Source: Bacillota bacterium (GTDB taxonomy: Bacteria > Bacillota_I > Bacilli_A > RF39 > UBA660). From it: 33,509 nucleotides of DNA. The position numbers and the translations under genes are program-made. Below, piece by piece: positions 32,819-33,509 of this stretch. The number at the start of each line of letters is the position of its first letter. Position 1 is the stretch's first letter. Below the pieces are notes generated by a model. It made no database searches. It had not been told where the DNA came from and worked only from the letters and a program-made list of their open reading frames with translations. The DNA lies in assembly GCA_023391185.1 (NCBI GenBank), contig JAEWBI010000047.1, positions 1 through 33,509 of the forward strand, read 5' to 3'.

Positions 32819-33509
32819 TTAAGCACTATATGTGTCAGAATATTTTGTAACTCCGACTATTATAGTATTGCTCCAGTTTCTATTAACATAGTAACTTGCT
32901 GAATAAGCAATACCGTTTTTTACATATTCAATAATTAATTCGTCAGAATCTTCTAATCTATTATTAACTAATAATCTTGCAATATAATTATTATTTAATG
33001 CTAAATATTTATCTTCAAATCTAATTTTGATTTTAAACCAATCCAAATATTCATATCCAAATTTAACTTTTGTAATAACAACATCGCTAGCTATATCATT
33101 AATAACTAAATATTTATAATTCCAATCATTTGGAACTGTAGTTATTGTAGCATTAAATGATAACAATGATAGTGCTTTTAAATTATTAATATCAGTGATT
33201 GCTTTACTTTTTAAACTATTAATAGAAGATATTGTTAATGCATTATCAATATTACTATTTGCTGTATCTCGTATTGAATTTGCCTGTGTTACATAATTAT
33301 TTTTAAGTGCTTGGTTATTAATTGCTGTTTGAATTTCATTCTTTGCAGATGATTTAATACCCACAAATAATGAATCTATAGCACTTTTTGCAGAATTTAC
33401 TGCAGAATCAATAGTTGATTTTGTAGTTAAACTGCCTATTCCAGAAGCACTTACTATTCCAGTAATTTCTAATGACGTAGTATCAAATTCAAATGATGTT
33501 GCATAATTA
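32819..33509 (-). CDS. C-terminal part of a large surface-type repetitive protein, N-terminus beyond window
   Basis: The frame is open from the window end to the stop at 32819, about 229 residues; an internal GTG at 33364 is not needed as a start. The first ~110 visible residues are Ser/Ala/Asn/Lys/Thr-rich helices (SAVNSAKSAIDSL, TANSNIDNALTISSIN, SKAITDINNLKA), like the FIVAR/DUF1542-type three-helix repeats of cell-surface proteins. The last ~115 are beta-rich (FKIKIRFEDKYLALNNNYIA, ELIIEYVKNGIAYSASYYV) and may be a surface or adhesion domain. No LPxTG motif or C-terminal hydrophobic anchor is present. The helical repeats are inferred from composition. Its full length cannot be known here. 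Confidence 0.7.
   Translation of the reverse strand, partial: NYATSFEFDTTSLEITGIVSASGIGSLTTKSTIDSAVNSAKSAIDSLFVGIKSSAKNEIQTAINNQALKNNYVTQANSIRDTANSNIDNALTISSINSLKSKAITDINNLKALSLLSFNATITTVPNDWNYKYLVINDIASDVVITKVKFGYEYLDWFKIKIRFEDKYLALNNNYIARLLVNNRLEDSDELIIEYVKNGIAYSASYYVNRNWSNTIIVGVTKYSDTYSA

Overview
The window is very AT-rich and densely coded. Thirty protein genes are visible; all are on the minus strand except one divergent pair at 25377..26841. The genes point to a Gram-positive-type bacterium: PASTA-containing penicillin-binding protein, ER-type (SipW-like) signal peptidase with a TasA-like substrate, YfhO, a GtrA-family protein, and a YdjI-like SPFH protein. Low GC, AGGTGAT-type Shine-Dalgarno sites and this gene set suggest an uncultured Bacilli/Mollicutes-related or similar Bacillota lineage; this is inference, since no rRNA is present. 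TGA is used as a stop (7481..8134), so the standard bacterial code applies. No tRNA, rRNA, CRISPR array, insertion sequence or phage gene was seen, and no gap without a gene exceeds about 190 bases.

Region 1 (1..15033) holds three division/peptidoglycan genes in canonical dcw transcription order, ftsI (15033->13126), mraY (7431->6436) and ftsW (998->window edge). They are separated by 5-6 kb of other genes. Between ftsI and mraY lie a secreted protein built from three ~147-residue repeats, a small membrane protein, a SipW/TasA-like/DUF5305-like secretion operon, and a PF06541-type membrane protein. Between mraY and ftsW lie a second PF06541-type protein, a CaCA-family cation antiporter behind a yybP-ykoY (Mn2+) riboswitch, and a MoxR-type AAA+ ATPase coupled to a von Willebrand A protein.

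Region 2 (15095..20361) carries a two-gene ABC exporter, a HAD hydrolase, and a membrane hybrid histidine kinase with two receiver domains. Region 3 (20481..25305) has an AMP-forming acyl/aryl ligase with its own promoter. Upstream of it is an operon of a small membrane protein, a GtrA-family protein, an unknown, a DegV (fatty-acid-binding) protein and a HAD phosphatase.

Region 4 (25377..33509) begins with two divergently transcribed Tim44-like/zinc-ribbon proteins. It continues with YfhO and an anchored PIG-L deacetylase (translationally coupled), an SPFH protein with a zinc ribbon, a TPR protein, and the C-terminal part of a large surface-type protein cut by the window edge. YfhO plus the nearby GtrA-family gene resemble two parts of the CsbB-GtcA-YfhO lipoteichoic-acid glycosylation pathway. 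The zinc-ribbon and SPFH proteins recall the B. subtilis YdjGHI membrane-stress group.

Most transcription units end in clear intrinsic terminators, and many start at extended -10 (TGnTATAAT) promoters with a poor -35.
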